Shown here one piece after another: positions 15,771 to 24,532 of a DNA stretch of 64,000 nucleotides. The translations under genes and the position numbers were made by a program. Origin of the DNA: Kribbella pratensis (lineage in GTDB: Bacteria > Actinomycetota > Actinomycetes > Propionibacteriales > Kribbellaceae); contig NZ_SODP01000001.1 of assembly GCF_004365355.1 (NCBI RefSeq), forward strand, positions 186,001 to 250,000, read 5' to 3'. The notes below the pieces were generated by a model. That model searched no databases. It had not been told where the DNA came from and was given only the letters and a program-made list of their open reading frames with translations. The first letter of the stretch is position 1; each line of letters opens with the position of its first letter.

Positions 15771-17552
15771 TCACTCCACGCGAAACACAGGACCCCTTGC
15801 AGTGAAGGGGAGTGAGGCACCGCGGGGGATCAGCCAGGCGTGCTCGCGCCGTACCCGGACGACGTCGCACTGCCCGTCGGTGATGAGCAGGATCGGGCCC
15901 TCCGCGGGGAAGTCCTCCGCCCGCTCGAGCAGGTCGACGCCGGGCTGCAGCACCGTCCCGCCACGCCCACGGACCTGCACCCGGCCGGCGATGTCGTCGA
16001 CAGGCACATACCCGGCGTCGTACGCCGCCGCATCGCAGTACACGACCCGGGCGGCCGGTACGTCGCGAGCACGCGAGTACGACGCGATCGCGCCGAGCGC
16101 CTTGCCCAGCAGCTCGCGGTCCATCGAGCCGGACGTGTCCAGCACCACGCCGTACGTCGGGAGCCGGTCGAGCTCGACCGGGCGGATCCAGCCCGGGCGC
16201 GGGATGTCCGGCGTACCGGATTGGCGCCGAGACGCGCGGGCGTACGTGCGGGTCTTCTCGAGGGCCGGCACGTGCTCCTCGAACCAGCGGGCCAGCTGTG
16301 CGTCCCAGGCGAGCGGCGGGTGGTCCAGCGCGCGGATCTCCTCGACCAGTCCGGCAGGCAGCGTGCCACGGGCGGAGTCGTGGTACGCCAGACCAGTGGT
16401 CAGTGCCCGCCGGTAGATGTCGTCCAGACCAGCACCGCGTGCGGCTTCACCTGCGTGAGGCAGCGGCTGGCCGAGTACGTCGCCCAGTCCGACGCCACGC
16501 AGGGTCGCGAGCTTGCGGTAGCGACGCAGGTCCGTGGTGATGCGGTCGTAGACCTCTTCGGCGGACATGCCCTTCAGGACCGGGTCGTGGAGCGCACCGT
16601 CCGGCATGCTGCCGACGCCCATCTCCAGGAGCCAGCCGTTGATCACCAGGTCGGCGGCAACGTTCCACAGGTACGGGTCGCGGCCACCGACACGCTCACC
16701 GTGGCGCAGTGCGGCGTGCAGCATCTCGTGGGCCATCACGAACCGCCACTCGCTCAGCGTCATGCTGATGAGCGGATTGACGTAGATCTCGCCGGCGGCT
16801 GCATTCACTGCCGCGACGTGGATGTCCCAGCCGCGGGCGAGCTCCGCCTCGGCGACGATCGTCATGCTCGACGCAATCGCACCGAGTAGTGGGTACGACG
16901 AGACGAACCAGCCGAGCGCGAGGTCCCACTTGTCCCGTCCGCCACGGTCCGCGCTCAGCGAAGAGCGTGCACCGCCTGCGACCTCGACGGCCGCTGCTGC
17001 TGCGGCCGACAGTCCGGCGGCGAACAACTCGCCCCACTGGGGCGGCTTGCCCCAGCCGTTCCAGCGGGCCGTCTCGACGTCGGAGGTCCGGCCTGCCGTG
17101 CCGAGTCCGTCGTACTCCGCTGGTACGCCTTCGCGCCGCCAGAGGCGTGCCAGCGCGTCCTCCTCCATCGCGGGGAAGGACGCGGGCAGCTCGACGATCG
17201 GCGTACCGAGTTTGAGCGACTGGAGGTAGCGGTTGACCGCTACGTCGCACGCGGCTTGGGCAGCATGGTCCGGCTCCGGTCGGTCGCGGTCTGCGTGGCC
17301 GAGACCGAGGTGGATGAGCAGGTGCGCGAAGACCCACGTCCACTCGTCCGGCGTGGCGCGGCGGGTCCGGTGCGTACGGATCTGGCCGTTCGAGTCGATG
17401 ATCGCCCAGGCGTCGGCCGGGCAGTCGTCGTCACGGATCGGGCTGCGCGCCCAATCGGCCATCGGAGCGAACAGCGGGTGCTGTACGACGGTCGTCCAGG
17501 CGGCCTGGATCGCCTCCCACGCCGGGTCCCGCTGCTTGTGGCGTTTAGGCAC
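15771..17552 (-). CDS. VWA-like putative metallopeptidase (DUF2201 type)
   Basis: 593 residues. Two histidine clusters are visible: HLLIHLGLGH at about 76-85 and HEMLHAALRH at about 285-294. The second has the HExxH zinc-protease form. The C-terminal part is a VWA-like domain with a MIDAS start (VVLDTSGSMDREL, about 468-480) and a later LLITDGQ strand. The gene overlaps the upstream MoxR ATPase by 8 bp. MoxR with VWA proteins is a common chaperone-like pair for metal insertion or complex remodelling. Here the VWA partner is itself a probable zinc enzyme. The target is unknown. Confidence 0.82.
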   Translation of the reverse strand: MPKRHKQRDPAWEAIQAAWTTVVQHPLFAPMADWARSPIRDDDCPADAWAIIDSNGQIRTHRTRRATPDEWTWVFAHLLIHLGLGHADRDRPEPDHAAQAACDVAVNRYLQSLKLGTPIVELPASFPAMEEDALARLWRREGVPAEYDGLGTAGRTSDVETARWNGWGKPPQWGELFAAGLSAAAAAAVEVAGGARSSLSADRGGRDKWDLALGWFVSSYPLLGAIASSMTIVAEAELARGWDIHVAAVNAAAGEIYVNPLISMTLSEWRFVMAHEMLHAALRHGERVGGRDPYLWNVAADLVINGWLLEMGVGSMPDGALHDPVLKGMSAEEVYDRITTDLRRYRKLATLRGVGLGDVLGQPLPHAGEAARGAGLDDIYRRALTTGLAYHDSARGTLPAGLVEEIRALDHPPLAWDAQLARWFEEHVPALEKTRTYARASRRQSGTPDIPRPGWIRPVELDRLPTYGVVLDTSGSMDRELLGKALGAIASYSRARDVPAARVVYCDAAAYDAGYVPVDDIAGRVQVRGRGGTVLQPGVDLLERAEDFPAEGPILLITDGQCDVVRVRREHAWLIPRGASLPFTARGPVFRVE

Positions 17553-18606
17553 GCGCCGCCACCAGCCGCGGCAGATCGCGGCTGACCTCGACCAGGAACC
17601 ACGTCGGCAGCACCGGACGGCCGTCGTCGTCGGACGCGATCACCAGCTGAGCGATCTCGAGCGAGATCTCCGCCAGCTCGACCAGCAGCGCCTTGCCGCG
17701 GTGCGCGAGCTGACGGGCGGCTGGATTCGCGGAGGCCTTGTCGGCGGCCAGTTCCTTGATCAGACGGGCGCGGAAGGTCTCGGCGAGGAAGTACAGCAGG
17801 TCGCGGTCCTCCGGAGCGGCCGGCCAACCGGTCTCACCCTTGAGTACGGCGTCCAGGCCGAAGGCGTGCCGGACCGTCTTCACGTACGCGCGGAACATGG
17901 AGGCGTGCGCGGCGGACAAGGTGCCGAAGGCAAGTACCCGAAGCGTCTCGTCGGACACGCCGTCGCCGTACGAGTGAAGGGCGTCCGAGAGCATGTGCCA
18001 CGAGCGCGGGGTGGAGAACGGCTCCTCGATCTTCGGCGGGGCGGTCCACAGGTGGTCGGGGCGGTTGCGCAGGTACTCGAGGACCCAGGGGTGGATGCCC
18101 GCCGTACCGGCCCACTGCAGCCAGTCGCTCGCGGAGGCACGCAGGTGGACGTGGACGAGCCGGTTGACCAGTGCGCTCGCCATCGGACGGGCCAGCGCGT
18201 TGTCGGTGGCGCGGTTGCCGGCGCCGATCACCACGGAGCCCTCCGGCAACTCGTACTCACCGATCCGGCGGTCGAGGATGAGCGAGTAGAACGCCTTCTG
18301 GACCTCGGCCGACGACGCGTTCAGCTCGTCGAGGAACAGGCAGTAGGGCTCGTCCCGCGCGATGGCCACGGGCGGTGCGAAGCGGCTGCGGCCATCGACG
18401 ATCTGCGGTACGCCGATGAGGTCCTCCGGCGCGAGCTGCGTGCCCAGGAGCGTCACGCACTCCAGACCGAGCGATTCCGCGAACGCCCGCACCAGGCTGC
18501 TCTTCCCGATCCCCGGTGCGCCCCAAAGGAAGACCGGGCGTACCACTGCGACGTGCAGCAGTACTTCGGGCAGTTCTGCCGCCGATACCGTGATCCCTGC
18601 CTGCAT
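17545..18606 (-). CDS. MoxR-type AAA+ ATPase
   Basis: 353 residues. Walker A GAPGIGKSS (about 31-39), Walker B CLFLDELN (about 88-95), sensor 1 VIGAGNRATDN and an arginine-bearing region (SALVNRLVHVHL) are intact. This is the layout of the MoxR family. Its last 8 bp overlap the VWA-metallopeptidase gene, so the two are translated as a unit. MoxR proteins act as chaperones with VWA adaptors. A divergent secreted-protein gene begins 150 bp away. Confidence 0.85.
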   Translation of the reverse strand: MQAGITVSAAELPEVLLHVAVVRPVFLWGAPGIGKSSLVRAFAESLGLECVTLLGTQLAPEDLIGVPQIVDGRSRFAPPVAIARDEPYCLFLDELNASSAEVQKAFYSLILDRRIGEYELPEGSVVIGAGNRATDNALARPMASALVNRLVHVHLRASASDWLQWAGTAGIHPWVLEYLRNRPDHLWTAPPKIEEPFSTPRSWHMLSDALHSYGDGVSDETLRVLAFGTLSAAHASMFRAYVKTVRHAFGLDAVLKGETGWPAAPEDRDLLYFLAETFRARLIKELAADKASANPAARQLAHRGKALLVELAEISLEIAQLVIASDDDGRPVLPTWFLVEVSRDLPRLVAARA

Positions 18607-18755
18607 TCATTCCTTTCGTGGCTGCCGTCCTTGGTCAGCCCTCCAGGATCCTCTTGGAGTCACGGTGTGTCACTCTGTTTTCCAGGGTGCTTCCGTTACC
18701 GGTGGTTACTGGCTAGGGTGCGGCCCGTTGTCTTCGGAGTACTGGGGGGTCTCTC

Positions 18756-20618
18756 GTGGTGAGCTTTCGGGTCAAGGCGGCGGCTGTGTGCGCCGCCGTA
18801 CTGCTGCCGGTCTCGGCGTCGCAGGCGCTGGCTGCCGACCCGCCGCCGCACCTCGGGGCGGGTGTGCTCGTCCCAGGGCGGTCTGCGGTCGACGTCGGGA
18901 TGTCCGGTGCCCGGGTGGTCGTGTCGAACCCGGTCTACGAGACCAGCAACAACGGGACCACCTGGACCGCGTCCGGCGGCACGAATGTCGGTAAGCCGCT
19001 GCAGGTCGAGGGGAGTGCGCTGCTGACATTCGACGGGAGTACGGCGAAGGTCGGCGGGCTCACATTCCCCGCTGCGGACGACGTGGTGCTCGGGAAGGGC
19101 GGCAAGCTCGTCTCGCACCGCACGCCGGCCGGAGCGACCGCAGAGGTGTACGACGTCGCCTCCAAGACCAAGCTGGCCGACTACGCGCCGCCGTTCGCCA
19201 TGTCCGGCGACACCGTGTGGAAGGTGACGTCGCCAGGGCATCTGGACGGCAAGAACCTGACTACTGGTGACGTGAAGACTGTGCTGGTCGCGACTGCGTG
19301 CACCGTCGGCCCGGACGGCGTGAACGGCCGGTGGGCTGTGCTGAGCGGCTGTAACCAGGTTGTCGACGTCAACGGACCGCAGCCGCCGCGGAATCTGTCG
19401 GTGGCCGCGGACTCACAGCTGGGTAATGGTTTTGCGGTTCAGGCGTCCGGATCGGACCTGTTGGTCACTGACCTCAACGATCCGTCTCTCGGGCAGCGCA
19501 GGTACGGACCGATCCGCACCGCCGGTCCCAGCTTCCGCGCGGACGGCTCCGGTCTGGCGAAGATCGTGTACGCCGACTCGGACGGCAATCCGCGTGTGAT
19601 CACGCTGAGCTGGCTGAGTCCGGACCCGCAGCAGCACCCGGACACGGTTGCGCCCGTACTGACCAGTGCGTCGGCCGGCGACCGGGTCCGTGACAACACC
19701 AGTCTGTCCTTCGACTGGGCCTTCACTGACCCGCAGGACCCGAACTCGCCCGCTACGGGCGTGTTGAGCTACGACCTGCGCATCCAGCAGCGCCCGAACC
19801 GCACGTCGCCGTACGGCGCCTGGAACCTGGTGTCCGCGTGGCAGGGGCTGAAGACGACGGGTGCGAGTCTGACCGCTCCGATCGGCACGGACACGTGCTG
19901 GTCGGTCCGTGCCCGCGATTACGCGGGCAATGTGAGTGCGTGGAGTGCGTCGTACTGCAGTGAGGTCGACGGCACCGCGCCGTCGCTCATCACGTGGCGG
20001 ATCGGCGACCGGGTGCAGCTGAGTGGGTCCGCGACTGTCCGCTGGGCGTACAAGGACGACACCGACATCGCGTCGTACGACGTGGTCTACAAGACCGCCG
20101 CACCAGGTGTCGCGTTCGGCAAGTGGATCTACCCGGCCACCTGGCAGAACACGCGCATCACGTCGATCACATGGGCTCCCCGCCTCGGCTGGGACGAGTG
20201 CTTCATGGTCCGCTCCCGCGACTACCTGGGCAACCTGTCCGCGTGGTCCGCCCCCATCTGCTCAGTAGCCCCCGAAGACGACCGAGCCCTGACCTCCGCC
20301 GGCACCGTCACCCGCACCACCAGCACCCTGGCCTTCCAAGGCACCACCACCATCCTCAAAGCCAACGGTGCCTACCTAACCAAGGCCACCGAAGCCGGCC
20401 AACGCATAGCCCTCATAGCCCTCCACGGCCCGGGCCAGGGACGTGTGGACATCTACCACGCCAACATCAAAATCGGCACAGTCTCCCTGGCCGCAACCAC
20501 CACCAGCCGAGTAGTCACCTACCTCCCCACCACCGTCTTCCGTACAGGCGCTTTGAAGATCATCTCCACCAGCACAGCCCCCGCCTCCATAGACGCCGTA
20601 GCCCTACTCCGTGCCTGA
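18756..20618 (+). CDS. Large secreted protein with two Fn3/Ig-like repeats
   Basis: 620 residues. The signal peptide ends after ALA near residue 27. Residues about 30-290 are repetitive beta strands, perhaps a propeller. Two related domains follow (about 300-405 and 410-510); each carries a CWSVRARDYAGNVSAWS-type segment with paired cysteines (DTCW...SYCSE and DECF...PICSV). The last 110 residues form another beta domain. No wall anchor is visible. GTG 18756 (or 18759) has a GGGGGGT ribosome site. From about 20260 the codons change: ATA, CTA and GTA become frequent, unlike the first two thirds. The function is unknown. Confidence 0.75.
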   Translation: MVSFRVKAAAVCAAVLLPVSASQALAADPPPHLGAGVLVPGRSAVDVGMSGARVVVSNPVYETSNNGTTWTASGGTNVGKPLQVEGSALLTFDGSTAKVGGLTFPAADDVVLGKGGKLVSHRTPAGATAEVYDVASKTKLADYAPPFAMSGDTVWKVTSPGHLDGKNLTTGDVKTVLVATACTVGPDGVNGRWAVLSGCNQVVDVNGPQPPRNLSVAADSQLGNGFAVQASGSDLLVTDLNDPSLGQRRYGPIRTAGPSFRADGSGLAKIVYADSDGNPRVITLSWLSPDPQQHPDTVAPVLTSASAGDRVRDNTSLSFDWAFTDPQDPNSPATGVLSYDLRIQQRPNRTSPYGAWNLVSAWQGLKTTGASLTAPIGTDTCWSVRARDYAGNVSAWSASYCSEVDGTAPSLITWRIGDRVQLSGSATVRWAYKDDTDIASYDVVYKTAAPGVAFGKWIYPATWQNTRITSITWAPRLGWDECFMVRSRDYLGNLSAWSAPICSVAPEDDRALTSAGTVTRTTSTLAFQGTTTILKANGAYLTKATEAGQRIALIALHGPGQGRVDIYHANIKIGTVSLAATTTSRVVTYLPTTVFRTGALKIISTSTAPASIDAVALLRA

Positions 20619-20655
20619 TTCACCCAAGTCAACCCGCTCCATGAGCGACGCTAGG

Positions 20656-20699
20656 TTGGGGAGGATCCTGCGCCCGATCCGGTGCACAATCCTCCCCAA
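20656..20699 (+). terminator. Inverted repeat, terminator of the secreted-protein gene
   Basis: TTGGGGAGGAT (20656-20666) and ATCCTCCCCAA (20689-20699) are perfect 11-nt arms around a 22-nt loop, 37 bp after the stop codon. Confidence 0.65.
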
Positions 20700-20760
20700 G
20701 GCCGTCGGTCGACGGGCCGAACACGCCTAATCTCGTCCAGTCCGTACACCATCAGGTCGG

Positions 20761-20880
20761 TCAGGTGATGCACGGATACGACAGGCTGTCCCATGTCTGC
20801 GGGTTCGATCCGAAGTCCGGCTCGGTCAGCCCGAAGCAGCCGATCTCGTTGCCCGCGCGGGCGTGTCGACAGCCACGGCC
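20761..20880 (-). pseudogene. Acyl-CoA dehydrogenase fragment
   Basis: On the minus strand, 39 codons between two in-frame stops contain ARAGNEIGCFGLTEPDFGSN. IGCFGLTEPDFGSNP is the well-known active-site-region signature of acyl-CoA/glutaryl-CoA dehydrogenases. Downstream of it the frame is broken; a +1 shift gives PADM, close to the family continuation PAGM. There is no start codon and nothing else of the enzyme (about 390 residues) is nearby. It is a remnant of a deleted gene, lying directly behind the Nudix gene. Confidence 0.75.
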
Positions 20881-21366
20881 TCACTTCAGGATCAGGGTTC
20901 CGTCGAACGCGTCCAGGTCGGCCAGGGTTTCCCGGTAGACGTCCCGCAATGGGGGCAGGTCGCTGCGCGAGAAGAACCGAGCATCCCGGGTCTCATCGGT
21001 CTCGGTGCGCAGCGAGCCGCTCCAACGGTCCACCCGGAACACGACCGCGAACATCTGGTGGTGAGCGCCGTATGCGTTGGTGAACCAGTACTGCGGGCCC
21101 GTGTACAGCGCGATCGGGGTTGCCGCTTCGACGACCAGGCCGGTCTCTTCCAGCACCTCGCGAACCAGCGCGTCCCAGATCGACTCGCCCAGCTCCAGGC
21201 CGCCGGCCGGCATCACCCACGTGTTGTCGTCGCTGCGTCGGACGAGGAGCACGTCACCGGAATCGTTGACAATCACGGCTCGCGGACCGGGCGTGATGAT
21301 TCGCTGGGCGCCGACGTACTTGCGCAAGCTGCCGACGTACGACTCCTCGAACGGGACCGCGCTCAC
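20881..21366 (-). CDS. Nudix hydrolase
   Basis: 161 residues from the GTG at 21366. The Nudix box is intact: G-x5-E-x7-REVLEETG, in the segment GGLELGESIWDALVREVLEE. The enzyme should hydrolyse a nucleoside diphosphate linked to another group with Mg2+; the substrate is unknown. The longer frame to 21447 would run into the tRNA-derived repeat at 21441 and is not preferred. An AGGT lies 9 bp before the GTG. Confidence 0.85.
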   Translation of the reverse strand: MSAVPFEESYVGSLRKYVGAQRIITPGPRAVIVNDSGDVLLVRRSDDNTWVMPAGGLELGESIWDALVREVLEETGLVVEAATPIALYTGPQYWFTNAYGAHHQMFAVVFRVDRWSGSLRTETDETRDARFFSRSDLPPLRDVYRETLADLDAFDGTLILK

Positions 21367-21440
21367 TTGCAGTACCTGACGACTCTTCGGGCGCGCATGA
21401 CCATAGCCTGACGGTAGCGAAACCGCCGCCCCTCCTACCG

Positions 21441-21509
21441 CAGGCATGCCTCGCCATCCGCCCGAGCGGCTGACGAGAATCTAACTCGCGTAGCTAGTTG
21501 GAAGATCGG
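21441..21509. repeat. Degenerate copy of tRNA-Gly 3' half, distal attachment-site scar
   Basis: This stretch matches 22647-22716 closely: the first 60 or so bases differ at only about five positions, then identity falls in the anticodon arm. It includes the 3' acceptor arm, T arm and part of the anticodon arm of tRNA-Gly, in the same orientation. An integrase fragment lies between the two copies next to the intact tRNA. This is the expected layout of att sites flanking an integrated element, here decayed. Confidence 0.7.
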
Positions 21510-21618
21510 TCTCCGCCACGCTCACCGTCTGGTGGTGAGCCTGAGCCGGTGGCTGCGGAGTGACCGAGACTGACCTCAGTTGCCCTCTCGTAATCGCTCG
21601 CTAATCGCCCGCGAGAAG

Positions 21619-22038
21619 ATGCGCGGCATGACCCTCTGGCTCAGCCTCTTCGCGGCGACATGGTTGGTGTATGTCGTGCTCGCCCTGGTAAGTGCCCGGG
21701 CGAGTGGATGGGAGGCTGGCGAGGTACTCGTGAGCGTGGTGGCGGCCAGTAGCGCCTTCTTCGTGCGCTGCGGGATCGAGGGAACTTCGCTGCTCGGTGC
21801 TCTTCGAGGCGCGACGCTGGTTTCGTTGTTGATCCTCCTCATCACGGGAGGTCGACCGGCGCGGGTGTTCGATCCGCCTGGGATGAAGGCGCGCGCTTAC
21901 CGTCGCATGTCTCGTGAGGAGCGGGAAGCCATCGACCGACGTGATCGAGCATCCTGCCTGTCGCAGTTGCTCCTGATCCTTTGCATCATCGGGGGTGCAA
22001 CGGCATACGTGCTCGCTGGTTGGACGTTCCTGGACTAG
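21619..22038 (+). CDS. Hypothetical membrane protein inside the tRNA-flanked segment
   Basis: 139 residues from the ATG at 21619 (GAGAAG just upstream); an ATG at 21628 is also possible. Three hydrophobic segments (about 3-25, 60-78, 115-135) are separated by a basic, charged loop (RMSREEREAIDRRDR). No family is recognised. It lies between the two tRNA-Gly-derived repeats and may be cargo of the decayed element. Confidence 0.55.
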   Translation: MRGMTLWLSLFAATWLVYVVLALVSARASGWEAGEVLVSVVAASSAFFVRCGIEGTSLLGALRGATLVSLLILLITGGRPARVFDPPGMKARAYRRMSREEREAIDRRDRASCLSQLLLILCIIGGATAYVLAGWTFLD

Positions 22039-22143
22039 CGCCGCGGCCACACCTGCCCCGTCCCCCAATAGCTGCCAACACAGGTCAGCGCGGCGCCTGT
22101 CAAGAGTCGGCTTGCCGATCCCGTACGGACGCCGTAGGCGCTC

Positions 22144-22716
22144 TTGATGCGTGTCGTGATGGCCGTACGATCGAGCGGCCGGGGGGACGCTCCGAAGCGG
22201 GGGAGCTGGCGCTCAACGGTGAAGTGGACCGCGACGGTGGGGCTGACTGCCGGGTTCGACTTCCATGACCTGCGTCACACCGGTAATCACCTGGCTCCGA
22301 AGAGTGGTGCGTCGACCAAGGAACTGATGCACCGGATGGGGCACGGCTCGATGCGCGCGGCGCTCATCTACCAGCACAACACCGACGAACGGGCTCGGGA
22401 GATCGCTGCTCTGCTAAGCGAGGTGGTCACTCTTGAGGCCAAGGGCGATGACGACGACGAACTGTCCGGAGTACTGGTCCCGAGCGAAGCGGCAAACCCC
22501 GACCCCGGCGCCGAGCGAAGAGGCAAACCCGACCCAGGAGCCGAGCGAAGCGAAGGCAAAAGGGGGTGCGGGTGGCGGAGCCCCCGCTCGCGCCGAGCGG
22601 AGCGAAGGCGCACAAAAGAAGAGGGCGAGGCCGCCTGCGCTTTCCGCAGGCATGCCTCGCCACTCGCCCGAGCGGGTGACGAGAATCGAACTCGCGTAGC
22701 TAGTTTGGAAGACTAG
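22144..22716 (+). pseudogene. Tyrosine integrase, C-terminal remnant
   Basis: The recognisable part (about 22240-22430) has the catalytic HDLRHT box, the MGHGS box and the tyrosine in ALIYQHNT, as in phage/ICE integrases. The N-terminal arm-binding and core domains, about 300 residues, are missing. After about 22440 the frame runs into low-complexity AERSEGK-like sequence and finally into the tRNA. It sits immediately beside tRNA-Gly, the probable target. A fragment this short cannot recombine DNA. Confidence 0.8.
22482..22612 (+). repeat. GAGCGAAG-rich short repeats
   Basis: GAGCGAAG recurs at 22482, 22513 and 22553, with a variant GAGCGGAGCGAAGG near 22600. The copies are separated by GGCAAACCC-type spacers. 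A G5/C5 hairpin lies near 22561-22590. The same core recurs at 49861 and 49916. Confidence 0.7.
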
Positions 22717-22741
22717 GGCTCTACCATTGAGCTACACCCGC
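22671..22741 (-). tRNA. tRNA-Gly(TCC)
   Basis: 71 nt on the minus strand. The acceptor stem is GCGGGTG/CACCCGC with discriminator T, and CCA is not encoded. The anticodon stem CTAGT/ACTAG closes loop CTTCCAA with anticodon TCC (22709-22707), and the T loop has GTTCGATTC. All arms pair. Its 3' half is copied in degenerate form at 21441-21509. Confidence 0.93.
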
Positions 22742-22848
22742 GGTGCTCGGACATGATTCCATACGGACCCGGTCGGACTCAAAACGGTATTCGGCCGGGG
22801 TGGTGGCGCGAGCACTGGTTCGGGTCGACTAGACTCGTGCGGTCACTG

Positions 22849-22921
22849 CGGGGCGTAGCGTAGTGGCTAGCGCGCCTGCTTTGGGAGCAGGAGACCGCAG
22901 GTTCGAGTCCTGTCGCCCCGA
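22849..22921 (+). tRNA. tRNA-Pro(TGG)
   Basis: 73 nt. The acceptor stem is CGGGGCG/CGCCCCG with discriminator A, and CCA is not encoded. The anticodon stem CCTGC/GCAGG closes loop TTTGGGA with anticodon TGG (22882-22884). The T loop TTCGAGT is intact. It lies 78 bp upstream of tig. Confidence 0.93.
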
Positions 22922-22999
22922 CAAACCCCCTGCAGCACTGCTGCGGTCCGGGCCGTCGCCCTGGCTTGCAATGTCACCGAATCAAGGAGAACCGCCACC

Positions 23000-24400
23000 G
23001 TGAAGAGCACCGTCGAGTCCTTGAGCCCGACGAAGGTCAAGCTCATTGTCGAGGTGCCGTTCGAGGAGCTCAAGCCGAGCCTCGACGCGGCGTACAAGAG
23101 CATCGCCCAGCAGATCCAGGTGCCGGGCTTCCGCAAGGGCAAGATCCCGCCGCAGGTCATCGACCAGCGCGTCGGCCGCGGCCCGGTGCTCGAGGAGGCG
23201 ATCAACGACGCGCTCCCGAAGCTGTACTCGCAGGCGGTGAGTGACAACCAGGTGAAGGCGATCGGCCGGCCCGAGGTCGACGTGACCGAGTTCAACGACA
23301 AGGAGAGCCTGCAGTTCTCCGCCGAGGTCGAGGTCCGCCCGGAGATCACCCTGCCGGACCTGGAGGGCCTGGAGGCCCATGTCGAGGACATCGCGATCTC
23401 CGACGACGAGGTCGACGAGCAGATCGAGGGTCTGCGGCAGCGGTTCGGCTCGCTGAACCCGGTCGAGCGTGCGGTGCAGGACAAGGACTTCATCACGCTG
23501 GACCTGTCGGCCAGCAAGGACGGCGAGAAGGTCGAGGAGGCGCAGGCGACCGGCCTGTCGTACCAGGTGGGCAGCGGTCAGCTGCTGGACGGCCTGGACG
23601 AGGCGGTCATCGGCCTGAACGCCGGCGAGAAGAAGACGTTCGTCACCCAGCTGGTCGGCGGTGCGCTGAAGGGCGACGACGTCGACGTCGAGGTGACGGT
23701 AACCGCGGTCAAGGAGCAGGAGCTGCCGGAGCTCGACGACGAGTTCGCGCAGACCGCTTCGGAGTTCGACACCGCGGAGGAGCTGACCGCCGACGTCCGC
23801 ACCCGGCTGGAGCGCGGCAAGCGGCTCGAGCAGGCCGGCGAGGCGCGTGACGCCGTGCTGGAGAAGATCCTGACGCTGGTCGACGTGCCGGTGCCCGAGG
23901 GCCTGCTCACCGACGAGCTCGCCGCCCGCAAGGAGAACCTGGAGCAGCAGCTCGGGTACTCCGGGATGACGATGGAGCAGTTCCTCGAGGGCGAGGAGCA
24001 GACCCAGGAAGAGTTCGACGAGGACCTGAAGAAGCGCTCCGAGGACGCGATCAAGGCGCAGTTCGTGCTGGACCTGGTGGCCGAGCAGCAGGAGCTGAGC
24101 GTCAACGACCAGGAGCTGACCGAGCACATCGTCCGGCACGCGCAGCGTTCCGGCGTCAGCCCGGACCAGTTCGCCCAGCACGCGGTCGAGAACAACCTGG
24201 TCCCGAGCCTGGTGTCCGAGGTCGTCCGCGGCAAGGCCCTTGCGTACCTGGTCGAGAACGCGAAGGTCACCGACGCGTCCGGCAACACGGTCGAGCTGAA
24301 GACCCTGCAGCCCGACGGCACGTACGCCGACCCGGAGGCGGAGGGCGCCGACGAGGCGGCCGACGCCGAGGCCCCGGTCGAGGAGCCCGCGAAGGCCTGA
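23000..24400 (+). CDS. tig: Trigger factor
   Basis: 466 residues, full length. The N-terminal ribosome-binding domain has the signature GFRKGKIPP (about 47-55), the PPIase FKBP-like domain is at about 150-240, and the helical C-terminal chaperone domain ends in an acidic tail. It binds nascent chains at the ribosomal exit tunnel. The GTG start at 23000 has an AAGGAG ribosome site 9 bp upstream. It is followed by a perfect terminator and then the clp genes, the usual actinobacterial order. Confidence 0.97.
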   Translation: MKSTVESLSPTKVKLIVEVPFEELKPSLDAAYKSIAQQIQVPGFRKGKIPPQVIDQRVGRGPVLEEAINDALPKLYSQAVSDNQVKAIGRPEVDVTEFNDKESLQFSAEVEVRPEITLPDLEGLEAHVEDIAISDDEVDEQIEGLRQRFGSLNPVERAVQDKDFITLDLSASKDGEKVEEAQATGLSYQVGSGQLLDGLDEAVIGLNAGEKKTFVTQLVGGALKGDDVDVEVTVTAVKEQELPELDDEFAQTASEFDTAEELTADVRTRLERGKRLEQAGEARDAVLEKILTLVDVPVPEGLLTDELAARKENLEQQLGYSGMTMEQFLEGEEQTQEEFDEDLKKRSEDAIKAQFVLDLVAEQQELSVNDQELTEHIVRHAQRSGVSPDQFAQHAVENNLVPSLVSEVVRGKALAYLVENAKVTDASGNTVELKTLQPDGTYADPEAEGADEAADAEAPVEEPAKA

Positions 24401-24410
24401 TCAACGCCGT

Positions 24411-24446
24411 AACGGCCCGGAACCCCAGCAGGGGTTCCGGGCCGTT
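24411..24446 (+). terminator. Perfect 16-bp hairpin terminator of tig
   Basis: Arms 24411-24426 (AACGGCCCGGAACCCC) and 24431-24446 are exactly complementary with an AGCA loop, 11 bp after the tig stop. A short CGCATTTTGCG sequence follows. Confidence 0.85.
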
Positions 24447-24532
24447 CGCATTTTGCGAACCGGCTGCAAGGAAACCGACAGCTGGACCGCCTAGCGTGGC
24501 CGGTGAAACGATTTCCGGGCGAGGAGGCGGGT

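Noticed and set aside
20651..20884. Minus-strand 77-residue frame behind the Nudix gene
   Set aside because: Arg/Gly-rich composition, no ribosome site; the acyl-CoA dehydrogenase fragment is in another frame of the same strand, so this frame is a shadow.
22482..22612. Short repeats as a CRISPR array
   Set aside because: Units are only 8-12 bp with irregular spacing, and there are no cas genes.
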